NCBI GenBank assembly: GCA_018669005.1
Contig: JABJAL010000072.1
Coordinates: forward strand, 295,877-359,876
DNA length: 64,000 bases
Origin: Nitrospinaceae bacterium
Lineage (GTDB): Bacteria > UBA8248
Reading direction: 5' to 3'
Made by a program: the position numbers and the translations under genes
In this document: positions 54,902 through 63,525 of the stretch, one piece after another
How positions within the stretch are numbered: the stretch's first letter is position 1
Layout: every line of letters begins with the position of its first letter
The notes under the pieces: model-generated
The model's database searches: none
Told to the model about the DNA's origin: nothing
What the model saw: only the letters and a program-made list of their open reading frames with translations

Positions 54902-55381
54902 TCAAGCACAGTTAATGCAGATGTAGGTCCATGAAATTGCCAGCCCGGTCGCGATGAAGAATAAAAGTAGGAACAGGGCCTTCCATTTGAGACCGGCGAT
55001 GATTACCGGAGAAATTTCGGGGAACATTACCTTGCCCGAGGCGAAGCGCCTCACCAGTACTCGGTGGGACTTCTCCCCAGGGAGGGTATTGACCAACTCG
55101 TCGACCCCACAAGTACAATTTATGCAGGTCGATAAAAGGTGAACCGAACAGCCCTGGTTATCGAGAGCGGCGTCGAGCCTTCTCCGGTCAAACTGTTCAA
55201 AGCAAACGTTATGGGGCGTGCCGAGGAAGGCGATCCGCTCGCTGCCCTTCTCTGCGATCATGTCGGGGAATGGCCCCTCCCAATTCTCGGGGGCCTGCGG
55301 TCGCCCGCTGAGATGGCCGTATATCTGGAAACCTTTTTTAAGATATTGCCGGGCGAGCGAATCAAGGAGCTTGATGCTCAT
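54902..55381 (-). CDS. Hypothetical protein with C-terminal membrane anchor
   Basis: Not recognised. A 159-aa frame with a textbook ribosome site (CGGAGGAATTTT then ATG), which is the main reason to call it real. The N-terminal 100 residues are soluble, with IAEKGSERIAFLGTPHNVCFE and a CINCTCG cysteine cluster. Residues about 130-155 form one hydrophobic helix near the C-terminus, so it may be tail-anchored. The last residues CINCA repeat a CINC motif seen at residue 86. Function unknown. Confidence 0.55.
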   Translation of the reverse strand: MSIKLLDSLARQYLKKGFQIYGHLSGRPQAPENWEGPFPDMIAEKGSERIAFLGTPHNVCFEQFDRRRLDAALDNQGCSVHLLSTCINCTCGVDELVNTLPGEKSHRVLVRRFASGKVMFPEISPVIIAGLKWKALFLLLFFIATGLAISWTYICINCA

Positions 55382-55621
55382 AAAATTCCTCCGAGTGGGA
55401 TAGCCTCAGCACCATCCAGGTATTTTTTCAGCATATCATGAAAATGCGACAACACAGTTCTTTTCCCATGGCGAATTGCTAGTCAAGCGGGCCGAGGGTG
55501 GGAAGTGCGAGATGCGAGAGTGCCCGTCCCAGGAAGTATATTTCTCCGTCTGTGCTAGATTGATTAACGTTGTCGCTTGCGACCTGGCCCAGTAATTTTT
55601 CCCATGTGGGTATTTTCAAAA

Positions 55622-56566
55622 ATGGCAAATTCCACCTCAAACCGGGCCGATACTATTCGTCGCCGGGCGCGCGAAGGACAGCGGGTAACCTGGATTGGGG
55701 TATGGGTGAATGCGGCGCTCTCGCTCGCCAAGGCAGTGGGCGGCGTTCTGGGCGGAAGCCAAGCTCTTCTCGCGGATGCACTTCACTCAATTTCTGATTT
55801 GGCCAGCGACGCGGTTGTGCTTTTTGCGCTCCATTTTTCAGGGGAGCCGGCCGATCACCAACATCCATACGGCCACGGCCGGATGGAGACCATTGCGGCC
55901 TTCGGCATTGGCCTCATCTTGCTCCTGGCCGGGGTTTACATGCTCTACCGCTCGCTTGGCGATCTTTGGATTCCCCGGCCATATAGTCTGAACTTCCTCG
56001 CTCTTCCCTTCATCGTACTTGCGATAGCCCTCAAGGAGGGCCTCTACTGGCTCACGCTCCGGGTGGGTCGCCGTACATCCAACCAGGCCCTTATCGCTAA
56101 TGCATGGCACCACCGCTCTGATGCAATTTCTTCGATTGCTACCCTGGTTGGCGTAACTTTTGCGTTGTCGGGCTACTGGTGGGCGGATGCCCTTGCGGCG
56201 GCAGGCGTGGCGGGTTTGGTCATCTGGGCCGGAGTACGTATTGCCCACGAGTCACTCGATGATCTCGTGGACACGGCCCCGACAGAAGAGATGCTGGCGC
56301 GTATCCGGGCGGCGATTGAAGAGGTGGAAGGAGTGAAAAGCGTCCACGCTCTCAGAACCCGCCGGATAGGCCCCCAATTTTTTGTGGACGTTCACATTCA
56401 GGTGGACGCTACATTGAGCGTGGCTGCTGGCCACCTTATTGCCCACCGGGGGCAAGACGCCGTGCTCTCGAGGGTGGGTGAAGTCTCTGAGGTGATCGTT
56501 CATGTCGAGCCAGATGTGCCCATTTCTATTCCCGACCCAGATAATTTCGAGGCAGGCATCTCTTGA
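55622..56566 (+). CDS. Cation diffusion facilitator (CDF) metal transporter
   Basis: Divalent-metal/proton antiporter, about 314 aa with six helices and a C-terminal cytoplasmic domain. Metal site residues are in LLADALHSISDLASD (helix 2) and NAWHHRSDAISS (helix 5). The His-rich loop HQHPYGHGRMET follows helix 2. The C-domain has VEGVKSVHALRTRRIGPQFFVDVHIQVD. Start choice is unsure: ATG 55622, ATG 55604 and TTG 55577 share the frame and none has a strong ribosome site. Metal likely zinc, iron or manganese. Confidence 0.9.
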   Translation: MANSTSNRADTIRRRAREGQRVTWIGVWVNAALSLAKAVGGVLGGSQALLADALHSISDLASDAVVLFALHFSGEPADHQHPYGHGRMETIAAFGIGLILLLAGVYMLYRSLGDLWIPRPYSLNFLALPFIVLAIALKEGLYWLTLRVGRRTSNQALIANAWHHRSDAISSIATLVGVTFALSGYWWADALAAAGVAGLVIWAGVRIAHESLDDLVDTAPTEEMLARIRAAIEEVEGVKSVHALRTRRIGPQFFVDVHIQVDATLSVAAGHLIAHRGQDAVLSRVGEVSEVIVHVEPDVPISIPDPDNFEAGIS

Positions 56567-56637
56567 TGCTTAGAGGTGCCCATCGAAATGAGCGCGGGGA
56601 ATTAATGTAGCCGCAAGGGTGTCGCTGGGGCCCAGGT

Positions 56638-56967
56638 TTACCTGGGCCAATACATGATAATGCCCACGCCAACAAGGCAAAGGGCGCCGCCGATGATGTC
56701 GAAACGATCCGGCGGTGTTTTATCCACGACCTGGCCCCATAGAATAGAGAGCACAACGAACCAGCCGCCATAAGCCGCATAGACGCGCCCGAAATGGGCC
56801 GGCTGGTAGGTGGGGACAATGCCGTACAGGCTCAAGGCCACCATGCCGAGCAGACCTATCATTAAAGGAGAGCCGCCTCGCCACCATCGCCAGACGAAAT
56901 AGCCGCCGCCGATTTCGAGAAGCCCTGCCACCATAAAAAGGGTGATGGATTTCGCCGCGAGTACCAT
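56638..56967 (-). CDS. ynfA: YnfA/UPF0060 family membrane protein
   Basis: A small four-helix membrane protein of about 109 aa, the family's usual size (108 in E. coli). [30 protein letters not shown] and [20 protein letters not shown] are hallmark stretches. ATG 56967 was chosen because GGAGGTAG lies just upstream. The longer GTG-started frame to 56985 would place that site inside the gene. The family resembles small multidrug-resistance proteins, but its substrate is uncertain. Confidence 0.92.
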   Translation of the reverse strand: MVLAAKSITLFMVAGLLEIGGGYFVWRWWRGGSPLMIGLLGMVALSLYGIVPTYQPAHFGRVYAAYGGWFVVLSILWGQVVDKTPPDRFDIIGGALCLVGVGIIMYWPR

Positions 56968-57030
56968 GCTCAGAACTACCTCCACAAAAAAAGTTAGGAA
57001 AAATGAACAGTCGTTGGTTTATCTTAATGC

Positions 57031-58173
57031 CTAGCGTCCCTGGCGCTTGCGCTTTTTTTTGCGCCAGTTGTCGACCATGATCATGCCGCCGCCCCGGCGA
57101 CCGGGAGGGCCATCGAAGGTGAAGAGCCAATCGGCGATCTGTGCCGCCTCGTCCGGCGAGAAGCCAAAGGAAGGCATCCGGCCCATCTGGTGCCCCCGCT
57201 CGTGCATGCGGATGCTGACCGGGGCTGTGAGCCAGTCGGAGACGACTTTCTGGGTGTAGTGATCGGGTGCGTTCCGGTAGCCGAATGGCGGGGCCAGGCG
57301 GACGGGGTCTCTTGCCGAGACGCCGGTGCCCTCGTGGCAGCCCGTGCAGTTGAACTGCCAGGCGATGCGTTGACCCGCCCCGGGACCTGAATTGGGAAAT
57401 TTTTTCCGGGCGCGTTTATAGGTTTCATCCCGAGGCGCGCTGTCGCCTTTTAGTGATTCGATGTAGGCGGTCATGTTGGCGAGCTGACCTCTAGCGTTTT
57501 TATCCAACGCCTCTCCTTCGTCATAAAAAAAGTTCGGCATTTTTGTGCCGGGGTAGGTCGCCTCCGGCGAGAAAAGAATCGAGGCGACGCCCTTGCGGGT
57601 GAGCTTTCGGGACATCTCCCGAAGGTCGGGGCCCCATTCCTCGGACTTGCCCGAATCGGGTTGGTTTCCTTTTTTGGGGTCGCCGTGGCATTTGGCGCAT
57701 TCCATGTCGAGAAAAAGTTTTCTTCCGCGCGCGGCATAGCCTTTTGTGAGGGTGGGATAGAGCGCGGCAAAGCCGATTGGTTTCTCGTTCTCCTTAGCGT
57801 TTTTATCTTGTGCGGGTGTGGGCCACGGGGATTTGATTTGGGCCAGATGCGCTACGAGGGCAGTGGCCTCGGGTAGCGAGAGACGAAAGTTTGGCATGCG
57901 CGATTTTCCTGCCGGGCGGAGTTTTTTCGGCTGCATGAGATATTCCAGCAGCCAGCCTGGTCGAGCTCGCATGCCGATGCGCCGCCAGGGAGGCCCTACC
58001 TGAGGGGCGGCGATGCTGACAGGTGTGTTGCCAATGTTGTGGCAGGCGGCGCAGTTGTTCTCGCGGACGAGGCGCTCACCCGGGTGCTCACCCGGATGCT
58101 CGCCCGTTGCTGCCCCGGCGGAGGTGGTGATGATCAACGAAAGCATAAGAGCAAATAAAGATAGGGTTGCCAT
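57031..58173 (-). CDS. Secreted tri-heme c-type cytochrome
   Basis: A 380-aa exported cytochrome. It has a signal peptide (hydrophobic core, AGAA cleavage region) and three CxxCH heme sites: CAACH near residue 41, CAKCH near 160 and CTGCH near 275. Each is followed by a methionine ligand region (SRMPNFRLS, TKMPNFFYD, GRMPSFGFS). So these are three cytochrome c domains in tandem. HPGEHPGE at the mature N-terminus is a short repeat. A strongly basic tail (KKKRKRQGR) ends it. A periplasmic electron carrier, partner unknown. Confidence 0.88.
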   Translation of the reverse strand: MATLSLFALMLSLIITTSAGAATGEHPGEHPGERLVRENNCAACHNIGNTPVSIAAPQVGPPWRRIGMRARPGWLLEYLMQPKKLRPAGKSRMPNFRLSLPEATALVAHLAQIKSPWPTPAQDKNAKENEKPIGFAALYPTLTKGYAARGRKLFLDMECAKCHGDPKKGNQPDSGKSEEWGPDLREMSRKLTRKGVASILFSPEATYPGTKMPNFFYDEGEALDKNARGQLANMTAYIESLKGDSAPRDETYKRARKKFPNSGPGAGQRIAWQFNCTGCHEGTGVSARDPVRLAPPFGYRNAPDHYTQKVVSDWLTAPVSIRMHERGHQMGRMPSFGFSPDEAAQIADWLFTFDGPPGRRGGGMIMVDNWRKKKRKRQGR

Positions 58174-58676
58174 TACGAGGGTTCCTTTTATGAATCTTAA
58201 AGCGGCGCTCCATCAAAATAAGTATACGCCAGCTCGGGCCGCTGGCCAGCGGTATTGAACTGCCGTGCCGGAGGGAACTGGATGAATGAGGCATATAGAT
58301 GAAGAGGGGCGAGGGCCTGATGCGTGAAATATAAAAGGGAACCTTCTCAGATTTTCAGCGTCATAAAGGGCGGTAATGGGCAGAAAAAATGCGCTCCGTT
58401 TTTAGAAATTGGGGTAAATTCGGAGAATAAGATGTCTGATTTATCACCACATCTATTTGTTTTTATGTTTGTTGTCGCTTTTGGTCGGCTGGGATTCGGG
58501 AGGGGCTTTTCTTTCGTGCCAATTTCCCTTATCTATCCGGGTGGTGGCCATCCGAGGGGTGGCCCTATACTGACAATGGTTCCGGGCCATGTTTTTAAAC
58601 GAGGCCCTGTTAATCATCAAATACCGGAATTTTTCTCGTAACAGATTTTGTCAACAATCGAAGAAGAGGAGCGAAC
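58174..58676. other. Non-coding gap
   Basis: About 500 bp between divergent genes. A 105-codon frame exists (58324-58641) but lacks a ribosome site and ordinary protein composition, so it was not called. The gap should contain promoters for the cytochrome (minus) and the cupredoxin-like gene (plus). No clear paired boxes were identified. Confidence 0.4.
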
Positions 58677-59384
58677 ATGTACATCAAACATTTATCGTTG
58701 AAGACCACTATCGCCGCAGTGGCGATGTCTCTCGCCTTCGCTGGCCCGGCTCTTGCGGGCTCGGTTTCGGGCACCATCAAGTTCAAGGGCGCCGCCCCGG
58801 CAGCTAAGAAGCTCTCCGTCAACAAGGATGTGAAAGTTTGCGGCAAGAATCCGATCATGGACAACAGCATTCTCGTCAAGGGCGGCGGCCTCGCCAACGT
58901 GGTCATCACCATTAAAGGCGCCAAGGGCGGTAAGTTTCCCAAGTCGATGACCAAGGCGACCGTTGATCAGAATGGTTGTGTCTACAATCCCCGCGTTACA
59001 ATAATGAAAGCGGGCACCAAACTCATCGTCAAGAACAGCGACAAGATTCTCCACAACGTTCACACTCACCCGGCCAAGACTGGCAACAAGGTCGCGAACA
59101 TCGCGCAGCCCAAGTTTAAGAAAAAGCTCAAGATGTCCAAGCGCTACTTCAAGAAGCCGGGCATCGTCAAAGTCACCTGCGATGTGCATGATTGGATGAC
59201 GGGCTGGGTCGTTGCGACGAAGTCCCCGTTTGTTGCAGTCTCGGGTGACGGCGGCAAGTTCAAAATCTCGGGCGTGCCGGATGGCTCCTATCAGGTCGAG
59301 ATTTGGCACGAGAAACTCGGCACCAAGAAAGTGAAAGTCACCGTCAAGGGCGACACCACGCTGGACGCCTCGCTCGGTAGCTAA
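58677..59384 (+). CDS. Secreted cupredoxin/plastocyanin-like protein
   Basis: A 235-aa exported protein with a signal peptide ending near PALAGS. The copper-site pattern of cupredoxins is visible: a His in ILHNVHTHP, then VTCDVHDWMTGW carrying Cys, His and Met. The last 50 residues (GKFKISGVPDGSYQVEIWHEKLG) look like a carboxypeptidase-regulatory beta-sandwich. Such methylamine-utilisation-type copper proteins occur with c-type cytochromes, and the tri-heme cytochrome is next door. The gene is bracketed by its own gap and terminator, and codon use is strongly biased, suggesting high expression. Confidence 0.85.
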   Translation: MYIKHLSLKTTIAAVAMSLAFAGPALAGSVSGTIKFKGAAPAAKKLSVNKDVKVCGKNPIMDNSILVKGGGLANVVITIKGAKGGKFPKSMTKATVDQNGCVYNPRVTIMKAGTKLIVKNSDKILHNVHTHPAKTGNKVANIAQPKFKKKLKMSKRYFKKPGIVKVTCDVHDWMTGWVVATKSPFVAVSGDGGKFKISGVPDGSYQVEIWHEKLGTKKVKVTVKGDTTLDASLGS

Positions 59385-59404
59385 ACTCATAGTCTGAATG
59401 CACT

Positions 59405-59438
59405 AAGGCGGCGGGATTTGTTTCCCGCCGCCTTTTTT
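59405..59438 (+). terminator. Strong Rho-independent terminator
   Basis: AAGGCGGCGGGA (59405-59416) pairs perfectly with TCCCGCCGCCTT (59423-59434) around a six-base loop, followed by T residues. It ends the cupredoxin-like transcript. The stem's A-run may also serve the convergent aminotransferase gene. Confidence 0.92.
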
Positions 59439-59469
59439 GCGTTTGAAGGTGAATTTGATCTAACTGCCT

Positions 59470-60666
59470 CTAGCGACGCCGTTTTTTCCCGGCAACGCGG
59501 GCAAGGGCGGCCGCGCCATCGGCAATGCGGTCTATCTCATCCTCGGTGTTGAGATAATGAATCGAGGCCCGAAGCGCAGGCGGCACCGAATCTACCGCCC
59601 GGAGTACGACCTTGTGCTTTTTGAGCATCCCATCGGTCGCCGCCCCGGCATCCATCCCCTCTATACGGAACGCGACGAGCCCCGACTGTGCCGGGCCGGG
59701 CGGGGTGATGACCTCAACCCCGGCGGTATTCCGGAGGCTCTTTAATAGTCGGTTCGCCAGGGTGCGATTTCGTCGCTCGATGCCGGCGGGCCCGCTAGCG
59801 CGGCACTGATCGACGGCCACCCGAAGGCCCGAGTAAAGCGCCGGGCTGATGGTGGCGACCTCAAAGCGCGCCGCGCTCGTCTGGGGCGTGTAGGAGAGCG
59901 TGCCCAGGTTCCGAGTCAGCGCCGAGCGGTAGCCAATGCCGGATTCCCTAATCTGTTTCCTCAGCCCGGCTCGTACATATACAGCGCCCGTGCCCTGCGG
60001 TCCCATGAGCCACTTCTGCCCCGATAGGGTGTAAACATCGGTGAGCGATTTTTTCACATCGATGGGAATTTGGCCCACCGATTGCGCCCCGTCCACAACA
60101 AGCAGCGCCCCTACTTTCCGGCAGCGCCGGCCAATCTCCCGAAGCGGCAGCCGCCGCCCCGTCAGCCAGGCGATGTGGCTTACGCATACGGCCCGCGTCC
60201 GCGTGGTAAGCATTGCGTCCAAGTTCGCGAGCAGTTCATCATCCGTCGCTCCCGTTTCCAATAGTCGAACCTTGGTTCGCCGCCTGCCGCGCCACATTAA
60301 CCAGGGCAGATAGCCCCCCGGGTGCTCAAGGTCGGTGACAATTGCCTCGTCCCCAGCCCGCCACTCAATGCCAGCCGCCGCAATGTTTATCCCTGAGGTT
60401 GTATTGTCCATCAGGGCTATTTCATTGGCCCGCGAGCCCATGAGCTTTGACACCGAGGTGCGAAGCGCCTCAAAAGCTTCCTTCGACTCATCGCGTAGAA
60501 TGGGGTGAAACGGGCCCAGTTTTGATTCGCGCTTTAAAATGCAGTCCACCTCGCGGAGCACCGGTGTCGGCGAGGGGCCGCTGCCTCCCCAGTTGACGTA
60601 GACCTGCCCCTTCATCGCGGGGATTTGCCCCCTGAGCTTTCGGATTGATCCGGAGTTGATAGCCAA
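59470..60666 (-). CDS. Class V aminotransferase (cysteine desulfurase/selenocysteine lyase-like)
   Basis: A 398-aa PLP enzyme of aminotransferase class V. The PLP lysine is in TLSGQKWLMGPQGTGAVYV, and VVDGAQSVGQIPID holds the PLP aspartate. MDNTTSGINIAAAGIEWRAGDE is the phosphate-binding region. TTG start behind AGGAGGAACATC. It lies 29 bp behind selB, so release of selenide for selenocysteine synthesis is a reasonable idea from context. Isopenicillin-N-epimerase-like activities of this family are the alternative. Confidence 0.82.
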   Translation of the reverse strand: MAINSGSIRKLRGQIPAMKGQVYVNWGGSGPSPTPVLREVDCILKRESKLGPFHPILRDESKEAFEALRTSVSKLMGSRANEIALMDNTTSGINIAAAGIEWRAGDEAIVTDLEHPGGYLPWLMWRGRRRTKVRLLETGATDDELLANLDAMLTTRTRAVCVSHIAWLTGRRLPLREIGRRCRKVGALLVVDGAQSVGQIPIDVKKSLTDVYTLSGQKWLMGPQGTGAVYVRAGLRKQIRESGIGYRSALTRNLGTLSYTPQTSAARFEVATISPALYSGLRVAVDQCRASGPAGIERRNRTLANRLLKSLRNTAGVEVITPPGPAQSGLVAFRIEGMDAGAATDGMLKKHKVVLRAVDSVPPALRASIHYLNTEDEIDRIADGAAALARVAGKKRRR

Positions 60667-60695
60667 GATGTTCCTCCTGTTCGAGTTCGTAGGTG

Positions 60696-62612
60696 TTAAT
60701 TCGTCCCGCTTTGGGGGCGAAGGACCCGTTTGTCGCCAACGCGGAGGGTAATCCGCGCGGTGTCGAAATATTCAAGAATTGGGATTGCGTGCTTGCGCGT
60801 TATGCCGAGGAGATCCCTGAACTCCGAGGCCGAAATGTTGTCGTTCTCGCCCAGATAGCTCTCAAGGCGCGATCTTGCCCCGTCCACCGCATCCTTGTGG
60901 TAGATGAGGTCGTCCTTTAGGCGAATGAGCGCCCCCTCGTCCACGAGAACCTGCATGGCCGCCTTGCCCGGCCCCTCGGGTACGCTGGCCTCGCTGAAAA
61001 CTGATTTTAGCACCGGTGGCTGAAAGTTTGCTGATTTGAAAAAATCTTCCAGCTTCGTTTTTACCTTCGCCAGATCTTCCCCGACTTTTACCTCGTGGGT
61101 GGCGAGTCGAAGTTGCGCGCCTTCCTCGATGAGGGTTCCTGCATGGACCAGCGTCTTGAGTGCCGCTGCGAAGGCCCGCTCGCCCGCACCGCCTCCCTTG
61201 CCGCGAACCTCCTCGCGCGGGGCGCCGGGTTTAAGCGGGTTGGTCTTGTGGTATTCGGCGAGAAAGTCGGTGATGGCGTTTTGAAGAGCGGTGAAATGCG
61301 CCTTCGATAGCGTAAGGCTCGTTTCGGCCTCGACGATTCGGGCCCGGCCCGATTTGGCAAGGGCGGCGAGCTGTGTGCGAATTTCATCGGGGGTCAGCGT
61401 GAGCCGCCCGGTGAGAGTGGCAACATCAGCTCCGGCAGGGCCCGCATCGGCCAGAAGAAGCTGGAGACGGGTGGTCTCATCGGCGCCCAGATGCGCATCG
61501 AAATGCGCCATCGATGAGACACGAAGGCGGCGGTGTTTTTTCGGGGCAACATCGAGAATCTCGCCCCCCCCGATGGTGACAACAGGCGAGTAGCTTCGGA
61601 TAACGAAGCGGTCGCGCGGCAGGGCGGAGACGGGGGCCTCAAGACGAATTTGTGCAAAGGCGCTCTCGCCGGGCTCAATGGTCTCGGCTCCGATGACCGA
61701 GATGCGGCCCATGACCTCCGAGGTGCCCGTGTGGAAGCGCACCCGGTCGCGGGTCTTGAGCGGCCGAGGAGCGTCGGGGATATGTTCAAGGCGCACATCG
61801 AGCATATAGGTTGCCTTTAGCTCGCCTGCGCGGCCCAGCACACCGCCGCGCTCGATATCCATTCGCTCGACGCCCTGGAGATTGACGGCGGTGCGCGTTC
61901 CGGCAACAGCCTCCTCGACCGCCTCGCCATGCACCTGCAAGCCGCGCACGCGAGCCTCGGCATCTCCGGGGAATATCTGCACGCGCTCGCCCACGCGAAC
62001 CGCCCCGCTGAACAAAGTTCCGGTAACAACCGCGCCAAACCCTTTCATGGTGAATACCCGATCGATGGGTAGCCGGAAAATACCCTCGCCGCTTTTGGTG
62101 GCGGTGTTCTCTGCGAGCCGGACAATCTCGTCTCGGAGTTCATCAAGGCCCGCGCCCGTTGACGAGGACACAGGCACCACGGGCTGGCCCTCTAGAAATG
62201 TGCCTTTAACGAAATCCGCCAGATCGTCCGTGACCAGCTCAACCCAGTCTGCCTCTACCAGGTCGCACTTGGTCAGCGCGACGAGCCCGGCCTTCACTCC
62301 AAGAAGGCGGCAGATGGCCAAGTGCTCCCGCGTCTGGGGCATCACTCCCTCATCGGCCGCGATGACGAGGATAACCAGATCGATTCCGCCAGCGCCTGCG
62401 AGCATGTTCTTCACGAAACGCTCGTGGCCCGGCACATCTACGATGCCCGCGCTCAACTCGCCGATGTCGAGCTGGGCGAATCCAAGCTCAATCGTTATGC
62501 CGCGCTCTTTTTCCTCTTTTAGCCGGTCAGTGTCGGTGCCCGTCAGCGCACGCACGAGGGAGGTCTTCCCGTGATCGATGTGGCCAGCCGTGCCGATGAT
62601 GATGTGTTTCAC
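60696..62612 (-). CDS. selB: Selenocysteine-specific translation elongation factor SelB
   Basis: A GTPase (638 aa) that brings selenocysteyl-tRNA to UGA codons at a SECIS hairpin. G-motifs are [40 protein letters not shown] and TKCDLVE. Domains 2 and 3 follow ([15 protein letters not shown]). The C-terminal third is the winged-helix region that binds the mRNA hairpin and ends in [25 protein letters not shown], diagnostic for SelB. A partial selA is two genes upstream on the same strand, so the selenocysteine pathway is present. Confidence 0.95.
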   Translation of the reverse strand: MKHIIIGTAGHIDHGKTSLVRALTGTDTDRLKEEKERGITIELGFAQLDIGELSAGIVDVPGHERFVKNMLAGAGGIDLVILVIAADEGVMPQTREHLAICRLLGVKAGLVALTKCDLVEADWVELVTDDLADFVKGTFLEGQPVVPVSSSTGAGLDELRDEIVRLAENTATKSGEGIFRLPIDRVFTMKGFGAVVTGTLFSGAVRVGERVQIFPGDAEARVRGLQVHGEAVEEAVAGTRTAVNLQGVERMDIERGGVLGRAGELKATYMLDVRLEHIPDAPRPLKTRDRVRFHTGTSEVMGRISVIGAETIEPGESAFAQIRLEAPVSALPRDRFVIRSYSPVVTIGGGEILDVAPKKHRRLRVSSMAHFDAHLGADETTRLQLLLADAGPAGADVATLTGRLTLTPDEIRTQLAALAKSGRARIVEAETSLTLSKAHFTALQNAITDFLAEYHKTNPLKPGAPREEVRGKGGGAGERAFAAALKTLVHAGTLIEEGAQLRLATHEVKVGEDLAKVKTKLEDFFKSANFQPPVLKSVFSEASVPEGPGKAAMQVLVDEGALIRLKDDLIYHKDAVDGARSRLESYLGENDNISASEFRDLLGITRKHAIPILEYFDTARITLRVGDKRVLRPQSGTN

Positions 62613-62642
62613 GAATGCTTATCCATGTTGATGGGCTTTTTT

Positions 62643-63449
62643 TCAGCCGTCATGTTTTTCGATGAACGCGTGAATCACGCGATTGAATTCCTCGGTGTTC
62701 GCCAGGTAGACAAAATGGCCGCCCCACTCGAAAACGTGAAGCTCGGCCCCCGGTATTTTACTGACCAGCTGGTCCGAGTAGTAGGGCGGGGTGCAGGCAT
62801 CGTCCTGTGCCACGGCGACGAGGGTGGGCGCCGTGATTTGGCCCAGTCGATCGATTTGATCGTGCGCGATGATGGCGTCGATTCGCTCGGCCATGATCTC
62901 GGCGGGCGGCGCGTTTTTGATCATGAGGTTTTCCTTGTCCTCAATCCGGGAAAAATTGTCGGTGAAAAATTTGGGTGAATGAAGCGAGAGGGCCGATATC
63001 CGCGTGTAGTCATCCCAACCGAGTTCAAGCAGGATTTTTTTGCGCATCGTGAACTGACGGATAAAAAAAGCGTCGGACTTGGGCCACGAGCTGGTGATGG
63101 CCGCGCTCTGCACCTTTTCAGGATGATCGATGCACATGATCTGGATAATCGCCCCGCCGGTCGAGCTTCCGACAAGGTGGGCTTTGGGGATTCCGGCATC
63201 GTCCATGATGGCTACCACATCGCCCGCCATGTTCGGCACACTATAGACACCAGGGGGCTTGGCGCTTTTTCCGGTTCCCCGATGGTCGTGAAGAACGACG
63301 GGGCGCTCTTTCGAGAATGGCTCGGCCTGAAGGGGCCACGATTCGCGACCGCCGCCCAGCCCGCTGATAAAGAATACGGGTGTCGCTGAGGAGTCCGCGT
63401 TCAGGATTTCATAGTCGATGTCCACTCCGCCGGAATTCACGATGGGCAT
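62643..63449 (-). CDS. Alpha/beta hydrolase
   Basis: A 268-aa hydrolase-fold protein. FFISGLGGGRESW is the oxyanion loop, and HLVGSSTGGAIIQIM holds the nucleophile serine in GxSxG form. LVAVAQDDACTPPYYSDQL carries the acid, and FEWGGHFVYLANTEEFN the histidine, so the triad is complete. It lies between selA and selB on the same strand (30 bp before selB). It is not a known part of the selenium pathway, so it may simply share the transcript. Substrate unknown. Confidence 0.85.
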   Translation of the reverse strand: MPIVNSGGVDIDYEILNADSSATPVFFISGLGGGRESWPLQAEPFSKERPVVLHDHRGTGKSAKPPGVYSVPNMAGDVVAIMDDAGIPKAHLVGSSTGGAIIQIMCIDHPEKVQSAAITSSWPKSDAFFIRQFTMRKKILLELGWDDYTRISALSLHSPKFFTDNFSRIEDKENLMIKNAPPAEIMAERIDAIIAHDQIDRLGQITAPTLVAVAQDDACTPPYYSDQLVSKIPGAELHVFEWGGHFVYLANTEEFNRVIHAFIEKHDG

Positions 63450-63525
63450 GGTAGCGCTCCTTGATGTTCATACAAGAAAATAAAACAAGCCACCGAAAGT
63501 GTGGCACGATAATTTGATTTTTTTG

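Noticed and set aside
58324-58641. A 105-codon plus-strand frame in the gap before the cupredoxin-like gene
   Set aside because: No Shine-Dalgarno site, and no plausible domain. It was left as non-coding.
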